The position numbers and the translations under genes were made by a program. The notes beneath the pieces are model-generated. The model was given only the letters and a program-made list of their open reading frames with translations, made no database searches and was not told the origin of the DNA. A DNA stretch of 64,000 bases from Torymus aiolomorphi (taxonomy: Eukaryota > Arthropoda > Insecta > Hymenoptera > Torymidae), in assembly GCA_036365515.1 (NCBI GenBank), contig CM070877.1, positions 56,828,475 to 56,892,474 of the forward strand, given 5' to 3'. Shown here piece after piece: positions 11,591 through 21,017 of this stretch (its first letter is position 1; each line of letters opens with the position of its first letter).

Positions 11591-12064
11591 TTGACAGTCA
11601 TCGGCCCCGAACTCGAACCTTTTGCTTACTCGTATCTCGACGATATAATAATAGTCACAGAGACATTCGAGGAGCATAAAGAGGCTCTAAAAAGAGTTCT
11701 GGACAGGATACAGGACGCGGGCCTCACAATAAATCGCGAGAAGGGCGTCTTCTGTCGCGATGAGGTCCAATATCTCGGGGTCATAGTAAATAGAGATGGT
11801 TTTAAGCCAGAACCCGAGAAAATAAAGCCCATCATGGAGTATCCGATACCGAAAAACCTCTGTCAGCTGAGACGCTTCTTAGGAATGGCCTCGTGGTATA
11901 GAAAGTTTTTATCGAACTTCGCCACAATTGCTGAACCACTGACCGAATTAACGAAAAAGGATCGGAAATATGAGTGGTCAACAGCACAAGCAGAGGCCTT
12001 CCAAAAGCTAAAAGCGCTAGTAGCTTCTGCACCGATTCTACACAGACCGGTATCTAACGCGTAG
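11591..12064 (+). pseudogene. RT C-terminal half of gypsy element 1
   Basis: Continues the RT after a frameshift at about 11,590. YSYLDDIIIVTETFEEH carries the catalytic YLDD box (motif C). QYLGVIVNRDGFKPEPEKI and the connection-like RRFLGMASWYRKFL follow, then TKKDRKYEWSTAQAEAFQKL and LVASAPILHRP leading to RNase H. A single TAG at 12,062 separates it from the RNase H frame, which is in register (VSNA, stop, FVMQTDASD). Confidence 0.85.
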
Positions 12065-12067
12065 TTC

Positions 12068-12646
12068 GTGATGCAAACTGACGCGAGCGATACAGGTCTG
12101 GGAGCGGTGCTATACCAAATAATTGACGGCGATGAAAGAGTCCTAGAGTTCGCAAGACGAACTCTGAGCTCAGCCGGGAGGAATTATAGCGTGACGGAAC
12201 GAGAATGCCTAGCAATTCTCTGGGCAATTAAAAATTTCCGTCCGTGTATAGAGGCCTACGACTTCAAGGCTATCACGGACCATAGCAGCTTGAAGTGGCA
12301 CCGTGATCTCCAAAATCCGACCGGCAGGTTAGCTAGGTGGGCTTTGCAGTTGCAGAACCACAGTTTCACGGTCGAACATCGAAATGGCTCGCTGAACAAT
12401 GTCCCAGATGCCCTTTCACGGATGTTCGAGGAAGAAGAGCCAGCGGTCACCGCGTTAGAGCTCGAGCGCGATACAAACGACCACTGGTACCTCAAGATCG
12501 TGAAAGAGGTTCAACAGAAGCTGCGAGACTTCTCCACGTTCAAGCTGGCGGGGGGGAGACTGTACAAGTACAACCCTAATGAAGTCATAGACGAATCTCT
12601 CGGCGACTACGATGCATGGAAGTTAGCAGTCCCTCACGAAAAGTGA
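12068..12646 (+). pseudogene. RNase H of gypsy element 1
   Basis: RNase H domain degrading RNA in RNA:DNA hybrids during reverse transcription. Visible motifs: QTDASDTGLGAVL (first Asp), YSVTERECLAILWAIKNFRP (Glu), AITDHSSLKW (Asp) and NNVPDALSR (last Asp), so the catalytic set appears complete. The frame ends at the TGA after VPHEK. The following frame runs straight into the integrase zinc-binding region. Confidence 0.85.
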
Positions 12647-13744
12647 CGCGAAGTACTGAGAGAATGCCATGACTTTCCAACTGCTGGGCACTTGGGCCGC
12701 GAGAAAACTCTAGAGAGAGTAAGGCGGAAGTATTATTGGCCACATATGTCTAGAGATGTGGCCAGATACGTGAACCAGTGCCAAATTTGCCAGCAGTGCT
12801 AAGTCGAACAGCGCGCTCCAGCAGGATTCATGGGACGTCCCATTACAGAACGTCCATGGCAAATCGTGGCCTGCGACATTATGGGACCCCTCCCCAAAAC
12901 CAAGCACGGCCCCGAATACATTCTCATCTTTCAGGATCTGTTCACACGTTGGATCGAAGTAATTGTGATAAAAAGGGCAGATGACAAATCGGTGATAAAA
13001 GGGCTCAACGAACGAGTATGTCTGCGGTTCGGAGTCCCCGAGGTGTTTCTCTCTGATAATGGGACTGAATTTAAGAATGCACCCTTAGAGGCATTCTTAA
13101 AGGAGAGAAACGTGCATGACACGTCTAAACCACCATATCACCCTCAAGGCAATGCTGTCGAGCGTGTGAACCGAACGGTGAAGACCATGATCATGTCTTA
13201 CGCTGAGGAGAATCACCGGTCCTGGGATGAGCATCTGAACGAGCTGGCGTTCGTGTACAATACGACCGAATCCAGCTCCACCAAAATAAGTCCTGCCATG
13301 TTCATTTACGGCCGACAGCCTGATCCATCGAAAACACTAAGGCGGGAGGAAGACAGGTTAGCCGAAGTGCAAGGGCAGCAAGAGGCGATAAATAATTGGG
13401 TGGCGCGCATGGATAAGCTCCGCGAATTGCACGTTCGGGCGGCGGCCGACGCGCAAGCGGAGCAGGCGAGACAAGCCAAATATTATGGCGCTCATCGTCG
13501 ACCTCCAGAATTCTGTCTAGGCGATCGTGTATGGAGAGAGAATAAGATTTCTGCCAAATTAGACCTGAAGTACGCGGGGACCTACACGATTGTGAATATT
13601 CTAGGCGAAAACACCTATGAGATCCAAGGTGAGGATGGTCGAACGATACGTCCCGTCCATGCGCAGCAACTCAAGCGATACGTCTCCGCAGAAGAGCCCA
13701 AGGGCTATTTCTTGACTACTTGGACAAAAGTAGTCAAGAAGTAG
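12647..13744 (+). pseudogene. Integrase of gypsy element 1
   Basis: The HHCC zinc-binding region spans 12,650-12,800 (ECHDFPTAGHLGREKT, then CQICQQC), followed by an in-frame TAG. The catalytic core reads VACDIMGPLPKTKHG (Asp 1), VFLSDNGTEFKN (Asp 2) and HPQGNAVERVNRTVKTM (Glu), matching the D,D-35-E pattern. The C-terminal barrel-like module reads LGDRVWRENKI, YAGTYTIVNILGENTYEI and QLKRYVSAEE. The continuous frame from 12,830 is intact to 13,744. Its end overlaps the AT-hook ORF by 25 bp in another frame. Confidence 0.85.
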
Positions 13745-14040
13745 CCCAGTCGCTACCACCGAGGGACTGTTCAGCCGAACGTAACGGGCCAGCGGGCAAC
13801 GGAGTTACCCAGGGGAATGTACAGCCTCGGGCGACGGTTAAGAGGCGCGGTCCACCTCGTAAGACCACGCTATTAGTTAGACCAGGAAAGCGTGCGAGCG
13901 ATGGCCGGTCTAAGCGTGTGACCGGTCCAACTGAACCTAAGCGAGGCCCAGGGAGGCCAAAAGGTTCGAAAAAGAAGTCCACACCTATCGACGCTGGACA
14001 ACAAAGTCCCCGTCGAACCCGAGCCAACAAGAAGCGTTAA
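13720..14040 (+). CDS. AT-hook basic ORF overlapping the integrase end
   Basis: 106 codons, strongly basic (Arg, Lys, Pro, Gly). RGPPRKTT and KRGPGRPKGSKKK match the GRP core of AT-hook minor-groove binders. It overlaps the last 25 bp of the integrase frame in the -1 frame, so it could be expressed as an integrase C-terminal extension by frameshifting, or it was originally in frame and separated by an indel. By analogy with chromodomain tails on chromovirus integrases it might tether the integration complex to AT-rich chromatin. This is inference. Confidence 0.5.
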   Translation: MDKSSQEVAQSLPPRDCSAERNGPAGNGVTQGNVQPRATVKRRGPPRKTTLLVRPGKRASDGRSKRVTGPTEPKRGPGRPKGSKKKSTPIDAGQQSPRRTRANKKR

Positions 14041-14084
14041 CTGTACCGTCCAAATGTGTCGTCCGTACTAACCCGTGTTCGTCC

Positions 14085-14950
14085 TTGTTTTCCGATCCTC
14101 AGTTTCACCAATCTCCGGGGTCAATTTGCCTGTTGCAGGATATGCGGGGCCTGACTCCAGAAATAGCAAAGGCGGCGAAGAAGGTGATTGTTGGGTTAAT
14201 CCAGTGCAACCCTGACCCCGCCGTCAGTGACTTCCTGGAGCAAGTAGTGGAGGGCATAGACGCGGTGACACTGGCACCATCGCCAGTGGAAGAGCCCTCC
14301 ACACTTGTAATAGAGGAGTTAGAGGCGCCGGAACCAAGAAAGGGACCTTTGGGATCAGTCGACGTAGGCGCTGGTCCGTCCCCGCTCCGACGACCTCATC
14401 CTCCGAAGGAGCAGCGGGAGAAGAGCGGGGCTCGGCCGCAAGAAGAAACACCAGCCGAGCCGATTGGTGCTGGCCGAGTCCCCGAAGTGGAGGCGGCCCG
14501 AGCCCATCCCATCATTGGGCGCGGCTCGGGTCGCAAAATAAAAAAAAAACAGATGCTCCGAGCCAGGACCCAAAAGGAGCACCGACCGATGAAGTCGGTG
14601 CGGCCTGGGTCCCGGTGGAGCAGGCTCTTGAGGAGCCACGGCGCCTCAGAAAATCCTCGCGCGCTGCGGAGGGCGCTGCCCTGGCCGCACTGGAGGATTT
14701 TCTCCAGTGCCACGGTAAAGCCGGCGAGCGGCAAGCCGGCAAATTGGTCGGATTGGCCCAAGGCCGGCGAGAAGTGCTCGCTGCCGCAGCAGAAGCCAGG
14801 GCCGCCAGGCTGCGCCACGCCGCCTTGCTTAGGAAGGAGGAGGCTTGTCTGGCTCGTGCGCAGGAGCTCATGGAAGAGACCAGACGAGCCAAAGAAGAAG
14901 CGGAGGGGACGGCGCGCCGGGCCAAAGAGGGGCCCCAGCGCCGTCTCTAG
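14085..14950 (+). pseudogene. 3' ORF of gypsy element 1, function unknown
   Basis: An open frame starts at about 14,085 (QDMRGLTPEIAKAAKKVIVG, SDFLEQVVEGIDAVTLAP). It becomes Pro/Arg-rich, then loses sense after the run of ten A at 14,540-14,549. The neighbouring frame then carries a good helical, Ala/Glu-rich coiled-coil (EQALEEPRRLRKSSRAAEG, GLAQGRREVLAAAAEARAAR) to the stop near 14,950. No signal peptide, membrane segment or envelope motif is visible, so it is not an env-like gene. Either A-run slippage or an indel joins the two halves. Confidence 0.45.
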
Positions 14951-14989
14951 GAAGAAGACGAGCGCCTCCGAAAGGCGTATGAGAGAGTG

Positions 14990-15660
14990 AGAGAGAGACA
15001 TAGAGCGCAACGACTGCGCAAGCGAGAGAGAGCGAGAGAGAGCTGAGTGCACCGGTTGCTCCTTCTAAAAGTAAGTCTTATACTCTCATCTCTCGCGTTA
15101 CATGTATTGCGTTGTAAAGGTTTGCACGGAAATTGCCCCGTGCAAGCTTTCTGTATCGTGTACGTGCGAGTGTGTGTCAGCCCGCCGTACTTTAACATCG
15201 CGCGCGAGAGTAGCAGCTTCGCCGCGCGCCGTATCGTTCGCGCGTTTGAATCTTAACTGTCGCGCGCGAACTAACTCACTGTTTTAATCAGCACGTGCGT
15301 CGTGCTTGTACTTATTAGTGATTGGAATATACTGTGATATCTAGTTACTCGTCGCGTTGTTCATTACAACCTGTCCTTCTCCCGGATACCGCCGCCTCCC
15401 CGGGAAAACGACTCCGCCGGTCGTTTTCATATCTGAGCATAGTGGCCGCGCGCTTTACTCTTCGAGCGCGTGCTTTTCACTCAGCGATCCAATTAGTTGG
15501 AAAGCGAAGTTCACGTGCTATCTTCGCGTTGTTTTCGGGATTCCAGGAGCAGATCCCCGGGCAAGTCATTTTAGTCTGACACCCGCGGCACCGTGTTCCA
15601 GGGCATCGCTGGCCTGTGGCTTGTTGGGATTTTCCCCCACTAGCCATCCCGTTGCAGGCC
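14990..15660 (+). other. 3' non-coding part of gypsy element 1 (LTR/UTR candidate)
   Basis: Starts with GA-repeats (AGAGAGCGAGAGAGAG), then GC-richer sequence without a believable ORF. The last 70 bp (TGACACCCGCGGCACCG through CCCGTTGCAGGCC) end abruptly where the host transposon frame resumes at about 15,661. No direct-repeat partner was found near 7,190-7,430, so LTR status is unproven. Confidence 0.4.
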
Positions 15661-15663
15661 AAA

Positions 15664-16366
15664 TAATATCCAAATTAATGATATCGTACAATGTTATATT
15701 TCATATGCAAAGAAGCATTTCACTCCTAATAGTTATTTTATTTTTGACGGGTATCCCGACGATGAGACATCATCGACAAAGTGCGCAGAACGTTTGCGTC
15801 GGCTGCAAAATATCGGTCGGGAAATTGTAGCTGCTCAAAAGCAATTTCTTAGCAACTCAATAAATAAGAGGAAATTCATAGAAATGTTTTGCGCTACAAT
15901 TGATGTAAATGAATTCCATACAAAGATTGCTCCAGAAGATGCCGATCGTCACGTCGTGATGACAGCGATTGAGAACGCTCCTGCAGATTCTGAGACAAAC
16001 ATTGTAATAGTCGGCGAAGACATAGATTTGTTAGTTATTTTTTCGCAGCTAGCAGATAATATGACAAATATTTATTTTAGAAAAGACGGGAAAGGTTCAA
16101 AACCGCACGAGTATTTTGATGCTGATAGTTTTAAGCATAAAAATTTAAGAAAAATAGTCGCATTTTTACATGCATTTTGTGGATGCAACACGACATCGGC
16201 TTTTTATCGAATGGGAAAAAATAAATTAATAGAAAGCTTTAACCAAGAAAAATTGCTTGAATTAGCAGCAGTTTCTTATAAAGAAAATGCTAGTTACGAA
16301 GAAATAACTAACAATGCATACCATTTAATTATAGGAATGTACAGTGATAGAGCGGAAAAAAAATAA
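15664..16366 (+). CDS. FEN/PIN-like nuclease region of the transposon protein (after the gypsy insertion)
   Basis: The frame reads through NIQINDIVQCYISYAKKHF into FIFDGYPDDETSSTKCAERL, then DADRHVVMTAIENAP, NIVIVGEDIDLLVIFSQLAD and HAFCGCNTTSAFYRMGKNKL. The spaced acidic residues (FDGY, EDAD, GEDIDLL) and the CGCNTTSAF block resemble FEN/PIN-type metal-dependent nucleases found in this repeated protein family. The frame ends at a TAA at 16,364. The same protein family continues after a short AT-rich gap with the CXC tail. This is the C-terminal half of the gene whose N-terminal half lies at 5,259-7,184. Confidence 0.7.
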
Positions 16367-16445
16367 TAGAAAAATCAACCAATTTTAGATTAAGCAATTT
16401 GCGATACTTGCATTTTAGCAAGGTTAAAATAAAAACAAAGTTTAT

Positions 16446-16830
16446 TTTAGAGTCTTTGCCGCCGACTGAATGAGCGGCAAAGTAGTATGCTTCCCATGCG
16501 TATTTGCATCTACAACCAACGGATTGAGGATGGCAGGTGAGGCAAACCCAACTAGTGCCGTTAGGGAGTACCGATTCGTCAGTCCCACGAAAATTGTTAG
16601 ATCAAATTTCTTGCTCTTGCATGAAAAAACGATGCATAGATCCATCATGCAGTTGCAAGAAACACGGTTTAAAATGTACTATTCTGTGTTTAAATTGCAG
16701 CGATGACACATGTCATAATTTAGAAAGTAAGTACGATTGCGATAGTGGTAGTAAAAGCTGTGATAGCGATACTGATGAAAATAACTTCGAAGATTGTACG
16801 CCGCCTACAAAAAGAAAAAGAATTGTATAG
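16446..16830 (+). pseudogene. C-terminal CXC (cysteine-rich) domain of the transposon protein
   Basis: In one frame: ESLPPTE, then three stops (TGA near 16,470, TAG near 16,480, TGA near 16,529) within otherwise family-like sequence (YASHAYLHLQPTD, GWQVRQTQLVPLG). A clean cysteine-rich block follows: LLDQISCSCMKKRCIDPSCS, CKKHGLKCTILCLNC, DDTCHN. The CxCx4Cx4CxCxxxxGxxC layout matches tesmin/TSO1-type CXC domains that bind DNA. An acidic tail and a KRKRIV end follow. The stops show decay. Confidence 0.65.
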
Positions 16831-17032
16831 TTATGTAATTTTTTAGTTATTTAATGTTTGAGTAAATTTTATAATAAAAATATTTTTTTTAAGTTTAACT
16901 AAATATTTTATTTTATTCATTCTGTGTTGTATACTGTTTATATAGAAAATTAATTTGTTAAATTGAATTAATGTTAATATATATTATATCAAGTATAAAA
17001 CGTTTTTTTAAAATAGTAGATATTTCAGAAAA

Positions 17033-17932
17033 AAATGCCCAACAGCTGCTTTCCCATCGGGTTTACGTGGAATCCAAGTGAAAAAATAGCTTCACCAAGA
17101 TCTACTACCCCAAAATAAAAAAAAAAGATAATGAAAATAGCTGTTTTAGTTGCTGAGATAATTGAAAATAAAGAGTAAAGCAGTGCGCGCAACATGATTC
17201 TCTCCGCTTCCCCTCACGCGGCGCTCGCCCGTCGCTCGTCCGCCGCTTGCCCCCCACCGCTCGACCACATTCATGCGCTCGGCCGTTTTGCGTATGTTTG
17301 AACGCGTTTTTATCTCTGTAGCACTATTTAAACGTAAAATGAAGATATACATACATTTTGTCACATTTTTCTTCTAGTTTCCAAATCTTTTTTCAAAAAT
17401 GAAATCGGACCACCGGTAACGCATACAGTCGCGCTTAAAGATAGTACCTCAATATATTCAAATCGGAATTATGCAAAAACTAATAATCCGACAGCGCCTG
17501 GTTTTTGCACACATAAAGTACATATCAATAGCTATAATTTCGCGGAAGAGTTACGCTACAACTTGAAAAATGGGGGAGATATGAATTTTTGAAGAAACGC
17601 TCATTTTTGCAGTTTTTTCGATTTTTCTCCTTTACTAATAATCCGATCGAGTCGATTGACTTCTCATTTTGTTCGTCTTTTTATTCTTTACAATTCATCT
17701 CATTGTACCATCAAGATCGGATTATTAGTTTTCATTTTCGCGAAAAACGAAAAAAACACGGTTTTTTTGCAATAAATTGTTTATAAAAAATTTGTCGACG
17801 CGAATTGGGAGTTTAAAACCATGCAGAATAATAGTCAACATTGCTACTAAAGTGGTGGTGCACTTCGTTTCCTCTTGATTTTTATGTCACAGAATTTGTA
17901 CTTTTCTGCCTCTATTAACTGGCCTATCATGC
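17033..17932 (-). repeat. Right long terminal inverted repeat
   Basis: Inverted partner of 1,548-2,440. The inner edge starts right after the A-rich 3' end of the transposon gene (AAAAAAATGCCCAACAGCTG). Open frames within it, such as the Ser/Phe-rich one near 17,589, have counterparts only as shifted reading of the other arm, so I do not call them. Confidence 0.85.
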
Positions 17933-18179
17933 AGATATCAAAATTTTTACGCAGGATGTTGACATATACCCGAGTATAAATGAAATTCGGCGTGCCGCAG
18001 GTATCACACGGGCCGGATGACGTATGCCATGCAAGGCCCTCGCGCGACATGTAACGCTTTTATTGTAAGGTACTTGCGTTTCTGCCGTACGATAAACTCA
18101 CTTACAATAAGCCTTATCCGGGCCGGTTTAACGCCGTGATATTTTCCGGATAAGTTACGTGTCATTTTTCCGTTATAAA

Positions 18180-18830
18180 TGCATCTAATTCGTGGTTTAG
18201 ATGTGTGAGTTGGCCGATGGTGAAGCCGAGATGGTGCGCTCCATGGTTTTTTGCCTCTAGGTATTGGAACGCATCGAATGCGGGGTCTAGGTGATCGGAG
18301 TGGCCGGTGATGGAGTCTAGGTGGTGCGCTTCGTAGTATTTTGTTTCTAGGTGTTGGAATGCATCGAAAAACGTGGAGGGCAACGAAAACTACGGAATGC
18401 ATCACCTAGACATCGTCACTGGCTACCTCGACCACTTCGACCACGCATTGAATGCATTCAGACACCTAGACGCAAAAAATTACGGATTGCACAACCTAGA
18501 CTCCGTCATCGCCCACCCTGGATACCTAGAACACGCATCTAATGAGTTTCAACACCTAGAGGCAAAAAACCTTCGGTGCTCACCACCCAGACTCCGTCAT
18601 CGGCTACCCCGAACACCCACATCAAAAGTTGGATGCGGTTCGACAGCTAGAGGCCAAAAACTACAGAGAGTACCATCTAGACTCCATCATTGGCTACCCC
18701 GAACACCTAGACTACATATTTTATGGGTTCTAACACCTAGAGGCAAAAATTTACAGAACGCGCCACTTATAGACAGTATCATCGACTACCGCGAACACCT
18801 AGACTACGTATTAGACGCGTCCTGAGACCT
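18180..18830. repeat. Head-to-head minisatellite, about 90-bp unit
   Basis: The unit carries CACCTAGA and GCAAAAAA blocks and would read roughly AFDAFQHLEAKNYGAHHLDS. Copies at 18,180-18,365 are on the minus strand and copies at 18,366-18,830 on the plus strand, so orientation flips near 18,366. About two units lie on the left and five on the right, increasingly diverged. The flanks (18,000-18,060 and 18,940-18,990) are also partly inverted copies of each other (GGCCGGATGA with CATGTAACGC). The unit length is divisible by three and the open frames run through. I see no other sign of a gene. Confidence 0.75.
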
Positions 18831-20419
18831 AAATAAAAAGGTACGAAGATTATTTAGAGACAATAAGCCGCGTGTTGCCCGAATGAGGGACGGATCAGGG
18901 CCATATGTTTTACCGGACGTACGGATATCGATAGGTAAAATCATCCGGCCTTCATACAGTTCAGCGTTACATGCCTCGTGCGGCACTCATCCATCAACAA
19001 CATCATGTACGGATCAGGAATCACGACAGACGGATTCGTCCCACGTCATTGCCGTTTGAAAATTTCTACTCGGGTAGCAATACCGCGAAGCTGCACGTTA
19101 CGTCAATTTCATCTTGAAAATAAATGTGTATACGTTCGAAGAAAAAAGTGTCGAGCGGTTCGAAACAACAGGGGAGTGTAAAAGACTTCACCAAAAACAC
19201 GCATCACCTTGACTGATCTTGCCCAGCGTTATCTGAGTTTCATATTACAATTACAATTTTCGTTTCTCGAAGAAAAGGTGTAATGAAAACGATAAAAATT
19301 TGTACACAGGATGTATTCATATCAAACGCTTCAATTACACCAGTGCGTATTTCTCGTATTTCTCGTAGGTCGTTCAAACTTGAATTTGTCGCTGCAACTC
19401 TTTTTTTTAATGAACTGAACTATACAGTAATGATAAAATAATTATTGCATAAAAATAAGTATTATAAAAAAGCGATTTTACGAAATTTATAAGAAAGACT
19501 TAGTAGATAGAAAGATAGTTCGTAATAAATTAACAGGTTCGGTGCTACTGTGGTACATATTTATACTACAAGTTTTTATAAACCCATTGACACTTAGAAT
19601 CTTTTTATAAAATTAAAATTAAACTAAACTAATTCAATATGAATATTTTTTAATACCTTATAGTTTCACGTAATAGAAAATAACCAAATTTTAATGAAAT
19701 TTTTAGAATTTCAATCAATTTTAACTAAATATATAAATTTGTATGAAATATGATCATAATGGGTGTAGCACTGAACCTGTTAAACTGTAAATATATGTAT
19801 ATGTATTGTGTAAGGTTAAGGTGTACAAACGAATTGTGACACTATAATCTACTCTTAAAAAACGATGGCCGGATGTTGTGAAGCATTTTAGAAAGATGAT
19901 TTTGATTGATCTGTAAGAAATAGGTACGAAAATTCGTTACTTCCGCTACATTTGAATTTTTGAAATTGATTTTTTATTCTTAACTATTTAAAACTAAATA
20001 ATTAAATCAAATTAGAATAACAAGATTCATTTTTTATGCTTTGAAAAATTTTCTGATTATCCTATCATTTAAAGTAATTAAAATCTAATTATAATAAAAA
20101 ATTATACATTCATAACCTCAAAAAAAAAACAAAAAAACAAAAAAATAGTAGCACACGCGAAGCGCTTTTGGATTTTTCTAGTTATATTAAAAAAAGATGA
20201 TGAGTTTAAAATACAGTGGGTTTATTTTTATGAAAAATATTTTGTGGATAGGATATGTGATAAATAATAAAATATGCTATATTTTTAATAAAAAAGTCGA
20301 TATATATTGTAAAACCATTCTAATATTACAAAAAAATTATAACTAATATTTCAAAAGTATAAAATGACGTACATATTAAATTTTTAATGTCATCTATTGT
20401 GCTGTGTACAAATTAAGTG
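18831..20419. other. No supported gene; AT-rich sequence
   Basis: 18,831-19,190 is partly an inverted copy of the sequence left of the minisatellite. From 19,200 to 20,400 the DNA is strongly AT-rich with A and T runs (for example 20,117-20,147). I see no domain, RNA gene or repeat of note. Confidence 0.6.
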
Positions 20420-20985
20420 TCATATCTCATCACTGCGATAAAATAAGCAATCACCCGTAAACATTATTTTTCCCTCATAATTTTTTATTAATCCTAGAAA
20501 ATTTACAAAACACACATCAACTACATCGTTGTATTCAATAAAATTGATAATATTTTCAAATGACATTATTTGAGAAATGGTCCAATAGCCAGCGAGATGC
20601 AAAATTATTTGTAGTCTTTTAGGGCAAGTTTCCTTATATGGAATCTCATACGGCAAACTTTGCAAGTAACGTGGTCCACCCCATTCTACGACGTTCCTCA
20701 AGTTGGTGCAGTACGTGCAATATCCGTAATTTTTTCCTGCAGTGAGAATTACAACTTGTTGCTGCTCTGTTTTTAGCTCGTATCGCTGAATCCATACTTT
20801 TAATTGCGATAATATGTTGTTGTATCTAGCCACGTATTTAAAATTTTTGTCCCGTACCAATTTTTTTATCATAATGTACAGAACTCGCCTTCTGAGTGTT
20901 GTTTTACAAGTCGGGAAACGAGGACAAGATGGAACTCTACATCCATTAAAATAAAATCTTTTTCTTAGTCTGAGTCTGGAATACT
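20420..20985 (-). CDS. Unrecognised protein exon
   Basis: Open for 188 codons on the minus strand. The ATG at 20,872 gives 150 residues, but the frame stays open upstream to a good acceptor (CTTCTGTCTCACAG) at 20,986-20,988, making it a likely internal-to-terminal exon in phase 2. Extra upstream residues include RLRLRKRFYFNGCRVPSCPR. Further on come CTYCTNLRNVVEWGGPRYLQ, CPKRLQIILHLAGYW, FVNFLGLIK and the C-terminal FTGDCLFYRSDEI. There are seven or more cysteines, several in CxxC or CxxxC spacing. There is no membrane segment or repeat. I do not recognise the family. The PLE array begins only about 30 bp upstream, so 5' exons may be displaced or lost. Confidence 0.4.
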
Positions 20986-21017
20986 CTGTGAGACAGAAGA
21001 GAGATATTATGAATTAA

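Larger units (their letters stand above)
7190..15660 (+). mobile_element. Ty3/gypsy retrotransposon (element 1), degenerate
   Basis: Order on the plus strand: gag (7,423-10,530), protease and RT (10,576-12,064), RNase H (12,068-12,646), integrase (12,647-13,744), an AT-hook ORF (13,720-14,040) and a further 3' ORF (14,085-14,950). It interrupts the nuclease gene of the surrounding DNA transposon. I could not find a matched LTR pair by eye. The 3' stretch 14,990-15,660 is non-coding and GC-richer, so the left LTR may be lost or strongly diverged. Several stops and frameshifts make it a pseudo-element. Confidence 0.85.
1548..17932 (+). mobile_element. Long-TIR DNA transposon carrying a nuclease/CXC gene, split by a gypsy insertion
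   Basis: Two inverted arms of about 0.9 kb (1,548-2,440 and 17,033-17,932) enclose 14.6 kb. Internal sequence at 5,259-7,184 and 15,664-16,830 reads as one spliced gene broken by a gypsy element. Proteins of this general type, with a central nuclease-like region and a terminal cysteine-rich CXC block, occur in many copies in arthropod and cnidarian genomes. I do not recall an accepted superfamily name. The outermost bases match as ATAGGCCAGT. Beyond that point the flanks differ, and no clear target duplication is visible. About 8.4 kb of the interior is the secondary gypsy insertion, so the original element was probably near 8 kb. Stops and frameshifts show it is no longer active. Confidence 0.75.

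Noticed and set aside
14396..15052. 218-codon minus-strand frame opposite the third ORF
   Set aside because: Antisense of the GC-rich coiled-coil region; no start context or family signal.
17589..17786. Phe/Ser-rich frame in the right TIR
   Set aside because: The equivalent frame in the left TIR is broken, and the arm is non-coding.
20420..20985. Idea that this exon is an endogenised viral gene
   Set aside because: The cysteine pattern alone does not match any family I can identify, so no such assignment is made.
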